Below, piece by piece: positions 55,098-63,369 of a stretch of DNA of 64,000 nucleotides. The DNA is from BOG-994 sp049514215 (GTDB taxonomy: Bacteria > Pseudomonadota > Gammaproteobacteria > Burkholderiales > Burkholderiaceae_D). Position 1 is the stretch's first letter. Every line of letters starts with the position of its first letter. The DNA is taken from positions 29,959 to 93,958 of the forward strand of contig JBEKVI010000010.1 of NCBI GenBank assembly GCA_049514215.1. The letters are read 5' to 3'. A model generated the notes under the pieces. The model was given only the letters and a program-made list of their open reading frames with translations, did no database searches and was not told the DNA's origin. The position numbers and the translations under genes are program-made.

Positions 55098-56450
55098 ATG
55101 CTTGGCCTGGGGAAAGAGGAATTTCTGCTGGTCGATGCGGCGATTGCAATCGTCGGATTGATCATCCTTATCACCCGCTTTCGACTTCATCCTTTCCTCG
55201 CGCTAACACTTGCCGCGGGATTTCTCGGACTGACCTCCGGAATGCCGATCGCACTGGTCATGAAATCCTATCAGGACGGCTTTGGCGGGGTGCTGGGCTT
55301 CGTTGGCATCGTCCTCGCGCTTGGGACCATGCTTGGCAAGCTGATGGCCGAGTCCGGGGGCGCCGACCAGATCGCGCGCACGCTCGTGAACGCATTTGGA
55401 GAGCAACGCGTCCACTGGGCCATGATGCTGGCGGCGTTTCTGGTTGGTATTCCGCTTTTTTTCGAAATCGGGTTCGTACTTCTCATCCCGCTGGTCTTTA
55501 TTGTCGCGCGCCGTACCGGCGTCCCCCTGGTCAAGGTCGGAATTCCGTTGCTTGCGGGCCTCTCGGTTGTACACGGACTCATTCCCCCTCACCCCGGACC
55601 GCTCCTCGCCATCGGCGTTTTTGGGGCGGATATCGGCAAAACGATTTTCTATGGTCTGCTCGTCGGATTTCCAACTGCGATAATCGCAGGCCCCCTATTC
55701 GGAAGTCTGATCTCAAAGTATGTAACGCCCAAGCCGTCAGAAGATCTCATGAACCAGCTTGCCGGCAAATCGGAAGCGCGCGACATGCCAGGCTTCGCGA
55801 TTACGCTCATTACCGTCCTGCTACCGGTTTTTCTGATGTTGCTCAAGGCAATGGCCGATATCACCTTCGATGACAAGAGCGCGTTTCGGCAGTGGATGGA
55901 TTTCATCGGACACCCCATCACTGCGCTTCTGGCGGCGTTGCTGCTGGCACTCTACACTTTTGGAGCGGCGCGCGGCTTCTCCTCCAAACAGATTCTGAAG
56001 TTTGTCGACGACAGCCTCGCACCGACCGCGGCGATCATCATCATCATTGGTGCTGGCGGGGGCTTCAAGCAAATGCTCGTGGCCAGCGGCGTAGGTGATG
56101 CCATCGGTCATATGGCCGTACGTGCCCAGATATCGCCCATCCTGCTCGCCTGGCTCGTCGCGGCCGTCATACGGGTAGCTACAGGGTCGGCCACGGTCGC
56201 CACGATTACGGGAGCCGGCATCGTGGCGCCACTGGTCACCCTGGTTCCAGGGGTCAACCGGGAGCTGCTGGTTTTGGCCACGGGCGCTGGCTCACTGATT
56301 CTCTCGCATGTGAACGACGCGGGATTCTGGCTCGTCAAGCAATATTTCAACATGAGTGTCGCTGAGACGTTTAAGACCTGGACGGCCATGGAAACCATTG
56401 TCTCGGTCGTTGGCATCTTTCTCATCATGCTGCTCTCGTTGATCGTCTAA
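55098..56450 (+). CDS. gntP: Gluconate:H+ symporter, GntP family
   Basis: 450 residues with about 12-14 membrane segments. Family motifs include LALTLAAGFLGLTSGMP near the start, GIVLALGTMLGKLMAESGGA, and VHGLIPPHPGP. Imports gluconate or a related aldonate. ATG 55098 follows AGGAGA; the upstream in-frame 55014 is rejected. The gluconokinase gene starts 9 bp downstream, so the two are one operon, divergent from the lactonase. Confidence 0.95.
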   Translation: MLGLGKEEFLLVDAAIAIVGLIILITRFRLHPFLALTLAAGFLGLTSGMPIALVMKSYQDGFGGVLGFVGIVLALGTMLGKLMAESGGADQIARTLVNAFGEQRVHWAMMLAAFLVGIPLFFEIGFVLLIPLVFIVARRTGVPLVKVGIPLLAGLSVVHGLIPPHPGPLLAIGVFGADIGKTIFYGLLVGFPTAIIAGPLFGSLISKYVTPKPSEDLMNQLAGKSEARDMPGFAITLITVLLPVFLMLLKAMADITFDDKSAFRQWMDFIGHPITALLAALLLALYTFGAARGFSSKQILKFVDDSLAPTAAIIIIIGAGGGFKQMLVASGVGDAIGHMAVRAQISPILLAWLVAAVIRVATGSATVATITGAGIVAPLVTLVPGVNRELLVLATGAGSLILSHVNDAGFWLVKQYFNMSVAETFKTWTAMETIVSVVGIFLIMLLSLIV

Positions 56451-56459
56451 GGGCGGAAC

Positions 56460-58010
56460 ATGCCCGCGTTCGCCCTCGGTGTGGATATCGGTACGACAAG
56501 TACCAAGGCAGTCTTGTTTAGCCTTGACGGGCGGGTCGTCAGCCACCACGCGGTCGAATATCCCCTGTACCGGCCCACGACGGGAGCGGCCGAACAGGAT
56601 CCGATTCAGATCTTCGATGCCGTGATCGAATCGATCCGGAACTGTCTTAAAGGCAGTCCAACAGGGGGAAGGGAGCTTGCCTGCGTGTCCTTTAGCGCAG
56701 CAATGCATAGCGTCATCGCAATCGATGCGCACAGTCGACCCCTGACGCGCAGCATCACCTGGGCCGACAATCGCGCAGCGGCGTGGGCCGAGCGCATTTT
56801 GCGCACCCAAAATGGAAACGCGATTTACCTGCGCACCGGCACTCCCATTCACCCGATGTCGCCACTCGTCAAATTGGCCTGGCTCCGCGATGAGCACCCC
56901 GAGGTATTCCGGAATTCGGCTCGCTTTGTGGGCATCAAGGAGTATGTTTTCTTCCGGTTGTTTGGCACTTGGATCGTCGACCATTCGATCGCCTCGGCGA
57001 CGGGGATGCTGAACCTTTCGAACCTGGATTGGGACGAGGAAGCGCTCGGCGTCGCTGGTGTAAGGCGGGATCAGCTCTCGCAGCTGGTCCCAACGACGCA
57101 CCATATTCATGGCCTCGATACGCAGATCGCTCAAAACTTGGGTCTCGATCCGAGCACTCCATTCGTTATCGGCGCCAACGACGGGGTACTTTCGAACCTG
57201 GGCGTCAATGCGATCGCCCCCGGCGAGGTCGCGGTCACCATCGGCACTAGCGGTGCCCTGCGCGCAGTGGTCGATCGTCCGATGACCGATCCGGCCGGCC
57301 GCACATTCTGTTACGCCCTGACCGAGCGTCACTGGGTTGTCGGGGGCCCAGTGAACAACGGTGGCATCGTGTTTCGGTGGGTTCGTGACGAGTTTGCGGC
57401 CGCGGAATGCGAGACCGCAAAGCGACTCGGTATTGATCCATACGAAGTTCTGACGCGCATTGCCGAGCGGGTCCCAGCGGGTGCCGAGGGGCTCTTATTC
57501 CATCCCTATTTGGCCGGCGAGCGTGCGCCGCTTTGGAATTCCAACCTGCGGGGGTCATTTTTCGGCTTGGCGATGCATCATCGCAAAGAGCACATGATCC
57601 GGGCTGCCCTCGAGGGAGTGATCTTTAATCTCCATAGCATTCTGCCTGCCGTGGAATCCCTCGTCGGAACCAGTCAGTCGATTAAAGCGACTGGTGGCTT
57701 TGCCCGTTCGGGGCTGTGGCGCCAGATGATGGCGGACGTATTTGATCGCGACGTGATCGTCCCGGAAAGCTTCGAGAGCTCTTGCCTTGGCGCAGCCGTA
57801 TTGGGGCTTTATGCTCTGGGATATGTCGATTCGCTCGACATCGTCAAAGGGATGGTAGGAGCGACCCATCGGCATTTCCCCATCCCGAAAAACGTCATGC
57901 TGTACCGTCGGCTTTTGCCGATCTTCGTGGCCCTGCCCGTCCAACTTGAATCGCAATACCGGCAGATTGCGGAATTTCAGGTGCAAACCAGCATGACCTC
58001 CGCCTCGTGA
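56460..58010 (+). CDS. gntK: Gluconokinase, FGGY family
   Basis: 516 residues, the Bacillus-type FGGY gluconokinase rather than the small E. coli GntK. N-terminal phosphate motif GVDIGTTSTKAVLF (residues 7-20), catalytic Asp in GANDGVLSNLG (about 240), FGGY C-terminal signature GGFARSGLWRQMMADVF. Phosphorylates gluconate to 6-phosphogluconate for the Entner-Doudoroff or pentose phosphate route. Coupled with gntP upstream. Confidence 0.95.
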   Translation: MPAFALGVDIGTTSTKAVLFSLDGRVVSHHAVEYPLYRPTTGAAEQDPIQIFDAVIESIRNCLKGSPTGGRELACVSFSAAMHSVIAIDAHSRPLTRSITWADNRAAAWAERILRTQNGNAIYLRTGTPIHPMSPLVKLAWLRDEHPEVFRNSARFVGIKEYVFFRLFGTWIVDHSIASATGMLNLSNLDWDEEALGVAGVRRDQLSQLVPTTHHIHGLDTQIAQNLGLDPSTPFVIGANDGVLSNLGVNAIAPGEVAVTIGTSGALRAVVDRPMTDPAGRTFCYALTERHWVVGGPVNNGGIVFRWVRDEFAAAECETAKRLGIDPYEVLTRIAERVPAGAEGLLFHPYLAGERAPLWNSNLRGSFFGLAMHHRKEHMIRAALEGVIFNLHSILPAVESLVGTSQSIKATGGFARSGLWRQMMADVFDRDVIVPESFESSCLGAAVLGLYALGYVDSLDIVKGMVGATHRHFPIPKNVMLYRRLLPIFVALPVQLESQYRQIAEFQVQTSMTSAS

Positions 58011-58202
58011 AGCCGATTGCTGCAAGTGCAAGCGGAAGGAGCGAGTGCGCCTTCGCGCTCGCGCGGCACGTTGGTGCTCATAGGCTAATTCTCGAACTGG
58101 GTTGCACGTGCTGACGAGAGCTATGATGCGTAACCTGTGCACGAACATCGACTTCCCTGGCGTAAACACGCAGGCCCCGCGCTGCCAACCAAAGGAGACG
58201 AC

Positions 58203-59150
58203 ATGATCGATCGATTGCGAAACCGTCGGCAATTCTTAGGCGTCTTTGCAGGAATCTCTTTAGGCACGCTCGGGGTGCAGACGTTGGGTCTCGCGCAGTC
58301 GGTGATACGCTCTGCGGGCGCAGAAAAACCCCGATCCAAGATGCCCCCGAACGCGACTGATTGCCACCACCACATCTACGATTCCCGATACCCCTACGCC
58401 GCGCAAGCCACCTTGCGACCGAGCGACGCCCTGGTCTCGGACTACAAGCAATTGCAGGCGCGCCTGGGCACGAGCCGAAATGTGATTGTCCAGCCTTCAA
58501 GTTACGGGACTGACAACCGCCTGCTGCTTGAGGCCATTACGCAATTTAACGGAAAGGCAAGAGGTGTTGCAGTCGTCACACCAGAAGTCAGCGACTTCCA
58601 GCTGAAACAGTTGCACGAGGGCAGCGTCCGGGGAATTCGGTTCAATCTGGCGCAAGGTGGTACGACCACTCTCGAGATGGTGAAGCCTCTCGCCAGCCGA
58701 GTCGCACCGATGGGCTGGCACATTCAGGTGAATGCACCTGCAGACGTCTTATTGGGAGCCAAAGAACTGTGGGACGCATTGCCCTGCCCGGTCGTCTTCG
58801 ACCATCTGGCTCATGTTCCCGAACCCAACGCATTGCAAAGTCCCGTGTTCACAATGATCAGCCGACTGCTGCAGGAAAAGAAAGCCTGGGTGAAACTATC
58901 CGGGTTCTATATGGATTCCAAGGTGGGCCAGCCGACGTATGCCGATAGCGTTCTCGTCGCCCGAGCCTACGCAGAAGCGGCTCCCGATCGGGTCGTCTGG
59001 GGAAGTGACTGGCCCCACCCCACCGAAAAAGCCGACAATTTGCCTGACGACGCGATTCTGCTCGACCTCTTAAGTGAATGCGTGCGCGATGAGACTGGCC
59101 GTAACCGCGTGCTCGTCGACAATGCGACTCGGCTGTATCAATTCTCTTGA
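58203..59150 (+). CDS. Tat-exported amidohydrolase (PDC lactonase / galactarolactone isomerase-like)
   Basis: 315 residues. AAAGGAG precedes ATG 58203, and the N-terminus is a twin-arginine signal (NRRQFLG, residues 7-13). The TIM-barrel metal motif HHH (55-57), V-F-D-H-L-A-H and the late VVWGSDWPHP (metal/catalytic Asp) match the LigI / D-galactarolactone isomerase branch of the amidohydrolase superfamily, which opens or rearranges sugar-acid lactones. Export to the periplasm is unusual for that branch. Next to the gluconate genes a sugar-lactone substrate is likely (inference). Confidence 0.9.
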   Translation: MIDRLRNRRQFLGVFAGISLGTLGVQTLGLAQSVIRSAGAEKPRSKMPPNATDCHHHIYDSRYPYAAQATLRPSDALVSDYKQLQARLGTSRNVIVQPSSYGTDNRLLLEAITQFNGKARGVAVVTPEVSDFQLKQLHEGSVRGIRFNLAQGGTTTLEMVKPLASRVAPMGWHIQVNAPADVLLGAKELWDALPCPVVFDHLAHVPEPNALQSPVFTMISRLLQEKKAWVKLSGFYMDSKVGQPTYADSVLVARAYAEAAPDRVVWGSDWPHPTEKADNLPDDAILLDLLSECVRDETGRNRVLVDNATRLYQFS

Positions 59151-59267
59151 GGGATGCTGTCGCGTCACCGGGGATGCTTAAATCACTGTGACAGCGCTCG
59201 TCGAGCCTTCTCGCTAAATTCAATGGGCCCTCGGGCCGGCCGACCTTGCCATCTATTTCTCAATGTT

Positions 59268-59279
59268 GTACCATGGTAC
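59268..59279. promoter_or_regulatory. 12-bp perfect palindrome, candidate operator
   Basis: GTACCATGGTAC, an uninterrupted 12-bp palindrome 22 bp before ATG 59302; the next bases partly repeat the half-site (TGGTAA). The position suits an operator or core promoter element of the following small gene. The DNA-binding partner is unknown. Confidence 0.4.
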
Positions 59280-59301
59280 TTTGGTAACTCCATTCAACGC
59301 G

Positions 59302-59553
59302 ATGGAAATTGAACGAGTTCAGACCGGCGTGCGCATGGAGAAAAGACTCCTGAAGGTTCTCAAGGGTCTCGCCGAATTGAAGGACCTATCCTTGGGCGAC
59401 CTGATTGAAGGAATTGTGCTCCACGCATTTGAGGGCAAAGCCCCGTTCTCTGCCGAGACGCTGAGGCAGATCGCTGACCTCAAGAGGATTTACGGCTTAA
59501 CCCTGAACTCCGAGCACAGCCACAAGTTGCGGGAGGGGCGCCCCCGACCATGA
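59302..59553 (+). CDS. Small helical protein, possible ribbon-helix-helix regulator
   Basis: 83 residues from ATG 59302, or 96 from 59263. The first option is preferred because 59263 lies against a perfect palindrome that looks like an operator. The sequence VQTGVRMEKRLLKVLKGLAELKDLSLGDLIEGIV has the strand-helix-helix rhythm of MetJ/Arc-type regulators, with a basic N-terminal strand. The family is not certain. It overlaps the next gene by 4 bp (ATGA), so both are co-translated. Confidence 0.7.
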   Translation: MEIERVQTGVRMEKRLLKVLKGLAELKDLSLGDLIEGIVLHAFEGKAPFSAETLRQIADLKRIYGLTLNSEHSHKLREGRPRP

Positions 59554-60134
59554 CCCTCCAGAACCTGATCGGCCTATTCCTTTGTCTGGGAGCTAGCATG
59601 ACCTTTGGTCAGTCCCCCAACCAACCGGGCTCGCAAACGGTAACGCCACACCATGGAGTGACGGCTCAACCGGAGCCTGGGCTGCATACACGCGAGGAGT
59701 TCGAATTCGTCGCCAATGCCCCGCTGGAGCGGTGCTTTCCACTTTTCGGTGCTGCAATGGAGCGCGTATGGGCCGAGGATTGGCACCCGAAATTTTCCTG
59801 GCCCTCCAAAGCCGAGGATCGCGAAGGCATGGTCTTTGAGATCGCACACGGCGAACACACCGCGACCTGGGTAAACACCGTCTTTGATCTCAAGGCTCGA
59901 CGCATTCAATACGTCTACACCTTGCCCGATTTCGTGGCCACGGTAATTACCATCGACCTCATTCCCCGCGAGAATTCAACGCTCGTGAAGGTCCGCTATG
60001 AGCGGACATCCCTGTCCCTCGCCGCGACGGCTCATGTGTCCGAGATGGCAGAGCACGACCGGCGCGCGGGCCCGGAATGGGCGGCGCAGATAAATCGGTA
60101 CCTGACCGGGAAGAACGATGATAGCGAGCGTTAG
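59550..60134 (+). CDS. Secreted SRPBCC-like (START/polyketide-cyclase fold) protein
   Basis: 194 residues with an N-terminal signal (IGLFLCLGASMTFG). The body reads as a helix-grip domain (EEFEFVANAPLERCFPLFGA; TYTLPDF-type strands; VKVRYERTSL), a hydrophobic-ligand-binding fold that is normally cytoplasmic. Function unknown. It is coupled to the small regulator-like gene by an ATGA overlap, so that gene may control it. Confidence 0.8.
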   Translation: MTLQNLIGLFLCLGASMTFGQSPNQPGSQTVTPHHGVTAQPEPGLHTREEFEFVANAPLERCFPLFGAAMERVWAEDWHPKFSWPSKAEDREGMVFEIAHGEHTATWVNTVFDLKARRIQYVYTLPDFVATVITIDLIPRENSTLVKVRYERTSLSLAATAHVSEMAEHDRRAGPEWAAQINRYLTGKNDDSER

Positions 60135-60250
60135 TCGCCGAGAGCTCAAGCGCCTTCGAGGGTCGAGTTGTAGCATCGAGAGCAAAGAGTCAATCCCTCG
60201 TTCTCCGAGGTCGTATTCTCGGAGGCGGTAGCCGCCACAAGAGAGTGACG

Positions 60251-60781
60251 CTAACGCGGCGCCTCCCGCTCCGACGCTTCCATTGGTTGTTGCAATATGA
60301 CATCGAGTGCGGTCAGAAAGCCGAAAACGACCGTAAAGAAGTCGATCGTCAATCCCGTGATGTAGGCTGCAGCGCTGAATTGAAAGCCACCTAAAACGTA
60401 GCCAATCATGGCCAGCGTTACCATGGAGCCCAATACAACGAAAACCGCAAAGATTGCGGGCGGCGGCCCTTCGCCAACGACCTTCCGGCGGCGGCGCGGA
60501 TAGGTGATCTGGAGAAACAGCATCGGTAGCGCGAAAAGCACGACAGAGCCTCGCCAAATCCATGTCTCCGGAATGTCGTAGAGCCCAAAAAGAACCGGCA
60601 GCAGCGCTCCCGCCGTCAATACGAAAATGTACGTCATGACTGTTTTAGCAAGGTATCGATCGAGCAGTGACAACTTCGCTCCGGCGGCCGGTCGGACGAA
60701 CAACAAGAGCGCCGAAAATCCCGCGAAGGTGATCATGAGGCCAGCCAACGTGTACAAAAGGCTTGCACCCTTGACTTCCAT
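60251..60781 (-). CDS. Small integral membrane protein, unknown function
   Basis: 176 residues with about five membrane segments (near residues 8-30, 48-68, 75-92, 110-130, 138-160) and a basic loop PRRRRKVV. The start at 60781 has GGTGGAG upstream; 60793 is in frame but lacks it. No family recognised. It is convergent with the SRPBCC-like gene. Confidence 0.78.
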   Translation of the reverse strand: MEVKGASLLYTLAGLMITFAGFSALLLFVRPAAGAKLSLLDRYLAKTVMTYIFVLTAGALLPVLFGLYDIPETWIWRGSVVLFALPMLFLQITYPRRRRKVVGEGPPPAIFAVFVVLGSMVTLAMIGYVLGGFQFSAAAYITGLTIDFFTVVFGFLTALDVILQQPMEASEREAPR

Positions 60782-60961
60782 GTTTCGCTCCACCTAAGAG
60801 CCAGAGTGGCTCTGGCACGCAATTGTTCGACCGTCAGATCGACGTGAAGCCCATCGTTTCACTGACGTCGTCCCCCATACGCGGGATTCAAGTGCCGCGG
60901 AGCAGTCCGCCACAGTACAGAAAGTCTGATCCCTCAATTTTGTCAGGACTGGAGTAGCAGC

Positions 60962-61282
60962 ATGATCATCGCAAGCATAGACGATTATCTCAAACAATGT
61001 GAAGCCAGACTCCCCCGCTTTCTGTACGACTACATCAGCGGTGGTTCTTTTCAAGAGAACACGTTGCGAGCGAATATTGCGGAGCTCCAGGACACGCTCT
61101 TGCGCCAACGCGTAATGGTGGATGAGACTCGATGGCTTCTTCCAGTAAGAACCGTACGGGATCCTTTTCCTCTTGATGAAGCGTGGCTGCGAAGTAGCTC
61201 AACACTTTACCTAGTTTTACTCGCGGTCTCGCTCACAGATCGAGCGATCAATGCCATGTTCCCGGTCCGTGATCTCTCTTAG
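60962..61282 (+). pseudogene. lldD: Truncated lldD-like alpha-hydroxyacid dehydrogenase
   Basis: The first ~52 codons match the N-terminus of FMN-dependent L-lactate dehydrogenase (DDYLKQCEARLPRFLYDYISGG, then ENTLRANIAELQDTLLRQRV). Similarity stops near 61115; the remaining codons to 61282 are unrelated and the ~330 residues holding the FMN site and catalytic His are missing. The break is close to the IS110 remnant, whose insertion or excision is the likely cause. A non-functional relic. Confidence 0.8.
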
Positions 61283-61340
61283 GCCGCCAAGCGAAATCGA
61301 ATTACCCCTATCCCCTAGACAGAATGGCCGTTAGGTAGGG

Positions 61341-61432
61341 GGCTCGTCTCCGTCAACGTGGGTTACACGCCGGAGCGTGCCTTTCCACATGCAGCTGGAT
61401 GGGCCAGCTGCAGGACCTTCTGGAGACGAGCC
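61341..61432. repeat. 11-bp inverted repeat enclosing a hairpin at the IS left end
   Basis: GGCTCGTCTCC at 61341-61351 is matched by its exact reverse complement at 61422-61432, ending one base before the transposase ATG. Inside is a perfect hairpin with 8-bp arms GCAGCTGG 61391-61398 and CCAGCTGC 61404-61411 (5-nt loop). In IS110 elements the non-coding end encodes a structured guide (bridge) RNA; this fold is compatible but unproven. Confidence 0.5.
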
Positions 61433-61969
61433 ATGGATCAGCTTATCAAGCGTTACGTCGGTTTGGATGTTCATAAAGACACGGTGTCGGTTTCGGTGTG
61501 CGAAGCCGGTCGGGAGGCAAGTCGGTTACCAAGACCGGTAACAGTAATGCCCGCCGGCTGCTAACTGAGGCGGCCTGGAACTACAGATATCCCGCGCGCA
61601 TGAGCAACACGATCCGCAAACGTCACGAAGGGCAACCGCAGGCAATTCAGACGCATGCATGGAAGGCCCAGGTGAGGCTATGTGGACGATTTGCCCACCT
61701 TCAGCGACGAGGTGTCCATGTCAACAAGGTCTGCATTGCAACTGCACGAGAATTGGTCGGCTTCATCTGGGCGCTCTCGAGAATGGCGCAGAATCAAATC
61801 GAAGTTTAATTGGCAAGGAGGTATCGGGCGATGGCTTACGAATCACGATAGGAAGAACCCTCAAGCTAGCTATACCGACACTCGAAATGGGCGACTCGCG
61901 ACTCTAGACCGAGGCAGCTTCCACGACGGATTCTGCACAGTGGTAACCCACCCACGGATATCAGCCTGA
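61341..61969 (+). mobile_element. Internally deleted IS110-family element
   Basis: An ATG at 61433 opens the transposase N-terminus (YVGLDVHKDTVSVSV, with the first catalytic Asp of the RuvC-like DEDD domain). After about 25 residues the frame jumps to the C-terminal transposase domain read from about 61515 in another frame (GGKSVTKTGNSNARRLLTEAAWNYR, then VCIATARELVGFIWAL). The central ~250 residues are missing, and the tail beyond 61806 is frameshifted. Element ends are not certain. The left non-coding part has an 11-bp inverted repeat and a hairpin. It cannot move by itself. Confidence 0.8.
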
Positions 61970-62166
61970 TCCATCGTCGCTGCATCAGCCTTGTAGGCTA
62001 TCGCCCGATACCTCTAATGCTTCAAGAACCGATTCACTTGTATGAAACGGCCATATCAGCTAGGGGATAGCATGCCGGGCCATAAGATCCGCGTTGGAGG
62101 CATTCAAGGGCGGCGTCCGCTCCCGAGAGCGGTCTCAATCGCCACGGATGGGCTCCTCGGGCTATC
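61970..62166. other. Gap between IS remnant and VOC gene
   Basis: Short non-coding stretch, probably the decayed right end of the insertion element. No terminal repeat matching the left end was recognised. Confidence 0.3.
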
Positions 62167-62643
62167 TCATCCCCGCTCGTCTGCAAGTGCCAAGGCGCCC
62201 AACTCCAGCTTGCTTTGCCCGACTTCGATAATATAACCATCAGGATCGCGGATGTAGCAGCGGGTCTCGCCGTACTTGTCCTTCGGCTCCGTGATGAACT
62301 GTGCTCCTCGACTTCGCCATAGTTCATAGCACGCCTTGATATCCGCAACGCGTATATTCATAAAGCTGCTGAACGCATCCGGGTCGGGGGGCACGCCGAG
62401 CGTCACCGATGGTTTGTCGGGGGTCGGACCTCCCCCGACGTTGACAATGAGCCACGTGTTCGCGATCTGGATGACCCCGGGCGCGCCACTGCTGTCGCCC
62501 CTGCTCAGAACGCGCGCCCCGAAAACCGTCGCGTAGAATCGGGCCGATCGCTCGATGTTTGCGACCGTGAGAAAATGCGCCACGGTAAATCCCTCCCGCG
62601 GCGGCATCTCATAGCTCGTCTGCTCGACTTGTACTTTGTTCAT
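62167..62643 (-). CDS. VOC-superfamily (glyoxalase/bleomycin-resistance) protein
   Basis: 158 residues, two beta-alpha-beta-beta-beta modules: AHFLTVANIERSARFYATVFGA opens the first and VADIKACYELWRSRGAQF the second; YIRDPDGYIIEVGQ supplies the C-terminal metal-ligand Glu. Start 62643 has GGAG upstream; 62655 is an in-frame alternative. The substrate is unknown. It lies downstream of a decayed open frame on the same strand. Confidence 0.9.
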   Translation of the reverse strand: MNKVQVEQTSYEMPPREGFTVAHFLTVANIERSARFYATVFGARVLSRGDSSGAPGVIQIANTWLIVNVGGGPTPDKPSVTLGVPPDPDAFSSFMNIRVADIKACYELWRSRGAQFITEPKDKYGETRCYIRDPDGYIIEVGQSKLELGALALADERG

Positions 62644-62673
62644 TGAAGACTCCATTTCGGATAGAGAGTAGTT

Positions 62674-63015
62674 TTACCGACATTTGACGCAGCCATCCGC
62701 GCAACATTCCGGTAATGCATGCGGTGGCGACTGTCCTTCCCCAGACAACGATAGCACCTTCGACTCGAACGGTTTGTCGACCGGTTCGAGCGAATTTCCT
62801 TCCTGATCGAAGAAAACCAGGTCGTAGTGTTTATGTGGACCGGATTACGATCCATTAATCACTTCCGCGATGATCGGCCGCACGCTGTTTCGCGTCGACA
62901 GAACGCCGGTGGTGATTTTCCGCGAGGCTGTAGTTGACAACATGTCGTTAAGCTTTTTCTCGGACACCCGATGCTCGAAGGCGCGGTTCGGTACCCTGGC
63001 ATGGAGGTTGAAAAG
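62674..63015 (-). pseudogene. Decayed open frame interrupted by one internal stop, family unknown
   Basis: Two consecutive 56-codon open stretches share one frame: 62848-63015 (includes FEHRVSEKKLNDML and VRPIIAEVI) and 62674-62844 (HKHYDLVFFDQEGN, ending ECCADGCVKCR). Only TAA 62845-62847 separates them, and a TAG precedes the first. Codon choice is GC-rich at third positions, as in real genes here, and the residue pattern is protein-like with a Cys-rich end. This fits a gene killed by a Tyr/Gln-to-stop change, upstream of the VOC gene. I do not recognise the family. Confidence 0.45.
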
Positions 63016-63369
63016 CTACTGAGCCAATCGAGGCTTGGTCGGCGAGAGCGCCGGTGACCGCCGTCTGGGGCCGGCGCTTGCCAGCCAGCGGCCGACCCGA
63101 CACGGAAATCGCCCGCCCCAGCCGGTTCGGAACCGTGCGCCTATAGAAGCGTGCCGGGCGGCTGTCCATCTTGCGGCAGAGAGATGGTAGCCCGTAGCTC
63201 AGAACTAGGAGCGGCGGCGCAGCAATTAGCCATCTTGGCGCGTTCCGCAAGAGCATTGGCGTCTTTTGCTAGTTACGCCGACGCGCTCTTGGGCCACACT
63301 GAAATTGTGAGCCGAGGTCCCGAGAGATACAGCGACCTGATAGCCAAAACTTCATGAAAGGTGAGAAAA
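63016..63369. other. Intergenic region, 354 bp
   Basis: Between the decayed frame and the aldehyde dehydrogenase. A 58-codon plus frame (ATG 63184 to stop 63357) ends 12 bp before the dehydrogenase and reads as an amphipathic helix, but its codon use is mixed and no family fits. No RNA gene seen. Confidence 0.35.

Noticed and set aside
63190..63265. tRNA-like string (GTAGCTCAG-type D-arm) near 63190
   Set aside because: No acceptor stem, anticodon stem or T-arm can be paired around it.
63184..63357. 58-codon frame directly upstream of the aldehyde dehydrogenase
   Set aside because: Ribosome site is weak, codon use includes rare A/T-ending codons and no family is recognised; could be real but not supportable.
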